DNA of 64,000 nucleotides, taken from NCBI GenBank assembly GCA_963735055.1, contig CAVTJN010000003.1, positions 30,747 to 94,746 on the forward strand. The letters run 5' to 3'. Position numbers and translations under genes: made by a program. This document shows positions 61,391-64,000 of the stretch, piece by piece (the stretch's first letter is position 1; the number at the start of each line of letters is the position of its first letter). The DNA comes from JBBITI01 sp963735055 (GTDB lineage: Bacteria; Chloroflexota; Dehalococcoidia; Dehalococcoidales; UBA2162). The notes below the pieces were generated by a model. That model searched no databases, was not told the origin of the DNA, and saw only the letters and a list, made by a program, of their open reading frames with translations.

Positions 61391-62599
61391 CTATTTCGCG
61401 GCGACCGGGCCGGGCGGGCGATATTGAGTGCGTATGGCCACCGCAAATGGTACGGAAAGAAGGATTATCCCCACCGCACCCCAGCACAGGACTCGGTAGC
61501 CTACGATGGGCAGAAGGGCGCCGGCCAGGAAGGACATGCCCACCGAACTGATGTGGTTGATGCTCACCCCGGTGGACAGCGTCGGCGTGAGCTCCTCAGG
61601 CGGGGCGATGCGGTTAACGTAGGTGGAGAGTCCCATGCTCAGCGTCACCAACAGGTTGATGAAGACCACCATTGCCGCGAGGAACCAGACATTCTGGACC
61701 GTCGCGTAGCCCACGAAGCAAAGAGCGAGGGCGACGTAACCTGCAGTGAGGGTTGTCCTTTCGCCGGCCTGATCGAGCAGACGGCCCATGCGCGGTGCCA
61801 GGACGAAGTTGACGAGGCTGCTTGCCAGCAGCAACATACTGATCTGCACCGCCGAAAGCCCGTAGTTGTACACCAGTACCATGATGTTGAAAGCGGAAAA
61901 CACTTGACTGCGGGATCCTTCGAACAACAACAGGACGTAGTAGAGCCAGTAGCGGCGCCGGAACAACAGGCGAGGCTGGGCCTTCTTTGTCTCACCAATA
62001 TTCTTGGGCAGACGCCAGAGGGCGAAAGCGGCCGCGATTATCAAGAGCCCTGCAAGTCCGGCAAACGTGCGCAGAGAGAGCCAGCGGGAGAACAGAAGAA
62101 TGCTTCCAATTCCGGCCATGGAGGCGAGAGCGGCCACAGATGCTAACGTCCCCAGGACTCTGCCTGAGTTCTCTTTCGTTGCCAAACCGAGCGCCAGAGA
62201 GCTGTTCAAAGGCATCCAGAGGTGAAAGCCGAGGCTGGCGGTCAGCGATACGGCGACCAGCCCCATCCATGAGTGCACGCTGGCATAGAGGGCGTAGCCG
62301 ACGCCCATGATCAGCAGGGAAGCCACCCCGCGCCAGGTTAGGGGCAGGTGCATCACCAGTGCCGCCAGGAAAACCAACCCGAGACCGGGAATCTCCCGAA
62401 TCCCCGACTGCAGCAGCACTTGCGAACCGGTCAACCCCAACTCTTTCATGAAGTTGGTGCTGATGCCGTTTTGCAGACCCGAGCCAAGACTCAAAAGAAA
62501 AATGGCCAACGCCAACAGGACGAAGCTTCGGCTCCATATCCCGTCTCGTCCGGCGACCCCTATGGCGTGCCGCGGCAACGGCGCAGTCTCTCTGATCAT
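61391..62599 (-). CDS. MFS transporter
   Basis: A 402-residue transporter with about 12 helices and a basic intracellular loop between helices 6 and 7 (WRLPKNIGETKKAQPRLLFRRRY). No family-specific signature that I can tie to a substrate. GAGAG lies 4 bases before the ATG. Divergent from the epimerase gene. Confidence 0.87.
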   Translation of the reverse strand: MIRETAPLPRHAIGVAGRDGIWSRSFVLLALAIFLLSLGSGLQNGISTNFMKELGLTGSQVLLQSGIREIPGLGLVFLAALVMHLPLTWRGVASLLIMGVGYALYASVHSWMGLVAVSLTASLGFHLWMPLNSSLALGLATKENSGRVLGTLASVAALASMAGIGSILLFSRWLSLRTFAGLAGLLIIAAAFALWRLPKNIGETKKAQPRLLFRRRYWLYYVLLLFEGSRSQVFSAFNIMVLVYNYGLSAVQISMLLLASSLVNFVLAPRMGRLLDQAGERTTLTAGYVALALCFVGYATVQNVWFLAAMVVFINLLVTLSMGLSTYVNRIAPPEELTPTLSTGVSINHISSVGMSFLAGALLPIVGYRVLCWGAVGIILLSVPFAVAIRTQYRPPGPVAAK

Positions 62600-62686
62600 G
62601 GCACTCTCACGGAAAGGCGACAAGGGTATTGGGGTATCATACTATTCGCGCCGGCATCTGGCAATGGTCGCCGGGGCCGCATCCCA

Positions 62687-62715
62687 TTGCTCCTCCGGAT
62701 GCCTTGCCATATAAT
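62687..62715 (+). promoter_or_regulatory. promoter giving a probable leaderless epimerase mRNA
   Basis: -10 TATAAT at 62710-62715 lies 6 bases before the GTG at 62722, so transcription would begin at the start codon. The -35 is poor (TTGCTC, 62687-62692, 17-base spacer). Confidence 0.55.
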
Positions 62716-62721
62716 TGCCGG

Positions 62722-63669
62722 GTGAGCGCAGGTTCTCGAAGCGGGAAAGTGGTGGTGACCGGTGGGGCGGGGTTCGTCGGCTCGCACCTGGCCGAGGCGC
62801 TGGTGGGGCGGGGCCACCACGTAGTGGTGCTGGATGATCTGTCCAGCGGGAAACTGGACAACATCAAGCACCTGCCCAGAACCAGTCTTGAATACGTCCG
62901 CGGTAGTGTTACCGACCTCCCTCTTCTCAAGTCCATCTTTGATGGCGTCGATCTCGTCTTCCACGAAGCGGCGATCGCGAGCGTCGCCCGAAGCATCGAG
63001 GCTCCGGAAGCAACTCATGAGGCCAATGCTACGGGGACGCTGAACGTGTTGATGGCGGCGATGGAGAACCGCGTGAAGAAAGTGGTATTTGCCTCCTCAT
63101 GCGCCGTTTATGGCAGCACCAAGGTGCTGCCAACCGGTGAAGACGTTCCGCCAGACCCGGAATCTCCGTACGCCGCCGCCAAACTGGCGGCCGAGTACTA
63201 CTGCGACGTCTTTCGCAAAGTGTACGGACTGCCCACGGTCTGCCTTAGGTACTTCAACGTGTACGGGCCGCGGCAGAGCGCAGAGTCAGACTATGCGGCA
63301 GTCATACCCAAAATGATCAGGGCGGTGGCGGAGGGGAAATCACCGGTGATCTACGGCGATGGTAAGCAGTCGAGAGATTTCGTCTTCGTGCGGGACGTGG
63401 TGACGGCGAACCTGTTGGCCTCGGCCAGCGAAGCCACCGGAACCTACAACGCAGGTACCGGTGAGAGCACGGACTTGAACCAGTTGGCCGACACGATTGT
63501 CGGACTGTTTGGCAGCAAGCTGAGGGTGGTCCATGAAGCAGCCCGACCCGGCGAAGTGCGCCACAGCAAAGCCGACGTCTCAAGATTGAGGTCTATTGGT
63601 TACACCCCGGCCTGTACGCTGAGAGCAGGGCTAATGGAAATGGTGAACCGGGCTCGTACGATGCCGTAG
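62722..63669 (+). CDS. NAD-dependent sugar-nucleotide epimerase/dehydratase (GalE/WbpP-like)
   Basis: A 315-residue extended SDR, from GTG (MSAGSRSGKVVVTGGAGFVG). Rossmann motif TGGAGFVGSHL; FHEAAIASVARS; catalytic SSCAVYG and YAAAK (Tyr-xxx-Lys); RYFNVYGPRQ; and RDFVFVRDVV. This is the UDP-glucose/UDP-GlcNAc 4-epimerase class. It makes a sugar donor for surface glycans. No Shine-Dalgarno, in keeping with a leaderless mRNA. The listed length is normal. Confidence 0.9.
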   Translation: MSAGSRSGKVVVTGGAGFVGSHLAEALVGRGHHVVVLDDLSSGKLDNIKHLPRTSLEYVRGSVTDLPLLKSIFDGVDLVFHEAAIASVARSIEAPEATHEANATGTLNVLMAAMENRVKKVVFASSCAVYGSTKVLPTGEDVPPDPESPYAAAKLAAEYYCDVFRKVYGLPTVCLRYFNVYGPRQSAESDYAAVIPKMIRAVAEGKSPVIYGDGKQSRDFVFVRDVVTANLLASASEATGTYNAGTGESTDLNQLADTIVGLFGSKLRVVHEAARPGEVRHSKADVSRLRSIGYTPACTLRAGLMEMVNRARTMP

Positions 63670-64000
63670 CCCAACTCCAACCGGCGAAACCACTCTCACT
63701 TCAGCAGTCGTCCGCATCCGGGACGCACGTGGGCCATTACCACCCGGCCGGAACAGGATATCCGGAGATGACTGCCTCCAAAGCAGTCAGGCAGACGCTG
63801 AGACTGATAACTGTGCCCAGACTCCGCCGCCCCGGACCTTCGAGGACGACCGTCCTCAAGTCAGTCGGAGACCCCGTTTGGTCCAAAACTACCTGCCGGC
63901 ATCAGGGAAGGCGGGATGAATCTGGTCAAGGAGTCTGAGTGACATTGAACGACGGGATATCAACGGGGTATACTGGGAGACTCGTTAGACTCGAACCGGA
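63670..64000 (+). other. end of window, no supported gene
   Basis: About 330 bases after the epimerase gene. A 69-codon frame at 63729-63938 has no ribosome site or conserved look. No tRNA or terminator that I would defend. Confidence 0.5.

Noticed and set aside
63975..64000. tRNA-like T-loop at the window end (minus strand GGTTCGAGTC)
   Set aside because: The flanking bases do not form a 5-bp T stem and no acceptor stem is visible within the window.

Overview
The window reads as a GC-rich anaerobic bacterium, most likely an uncultured member of the Chloroflexota (Dehalococcoidia-like). This is an inference from gene content: tungsten/molybdenum enzymes, an Etf plus membrane HdrD-like oxidoreductase, BKACE and AMP-ligase catabolic genes, and several selenoprotein candidates. 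There is no rRNA, tRNA, CRISPR array or obvious insertion sequence. TGA is an ordinary stop for most genes, but four genes carry one in-frame TGA at a family-meaningful position, each followed by a bSECIS-like hairpin. Those four are the most notable feature of the window.

Layout. 1-2.6 kb: the 3' part of an RND efflux pump. 2.7-10.6 kb: a molybdate/tungstate block (Mop, an ABC importer of WtpABC/ModABC type, a three-domain molybdopterin-fold lipoprotein) and a second operon (single-domain lipoprotein, TiaS-like protein, ECF-S-like membrane protein). Two homologous structured RNA leaders (8483-8600 and 10495-10610) precede the two operons and resemble the Moco/Tuco riboswitch. 10.7-14.6 kb: a DUF6717-like protein, a secreted alpha/beta hydrolase, a site-2-protease-like CBS protein that has lost its zinc motif, and a pilin-like small protein. 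14.8-23.6 kb: two paralogous two-domain UGSC-like selenoprotein candidates, three cupins of one family, a BKACE (DUF849) enzyme and an AMP-forming acyl ligase, which look like one catabolic or redox island. A fourth cupin lies at 32.2 kb.

23.8-45 kb: mixed housekeeping and accessory genes. These include a 29-residue tandem-repeat protein behind an attenuator-like leader, GNAT, aquaporin, a HerA-like ATPase, MscL with a zinc ribbon, several small proteins (DUF1508, DUF5679 and others), a 3beta-HSD-like SDR coupled to a 5-alpha-reductase-like membrane enzyme, a DUF255 thioredoxin protein, a CAP lipoprotein, a peptide-type binding protein, a HesB-like selenoprotein candidate and a YgiQ-type radical SAM protein. 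45-54 kb: one long operon encoding a LUD-HdrD fusion, a four-cluster ferredoxin, a tungsten aldehyde:ferredoxin oxidoreductase, a MoaD-like protein, a NarI/HdrD-type membrane oxidoreductase with a probable ATA start, and EtfB/EtfA. 54-64 kb: a C_GCAxxG_C_C selenoprotein candidate, DUF169, lipoprotein, ABC exporter, a frameshifted LDH2-family dehydrogenase, hydrolase, MFS transporter and a sugar-nucleotide epimerase on a probable leaderless transcript.

How the genes fit together (inference). The Mo/W importer and its RNA leaders would supply metal for the tungsten AOR. The AOR would pass electrons through the ferredoxin and HdrD-like proteins to Etf and the quinone pool. The selenoprotein/cupin/BKACE/ligase island may degrade or activate an organic acid by an unknown route. 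Genes for selenocysteine insertion (selA, selB, selC, selD) are not in this window, so recoding rests on sequence conservation and hairpins only.
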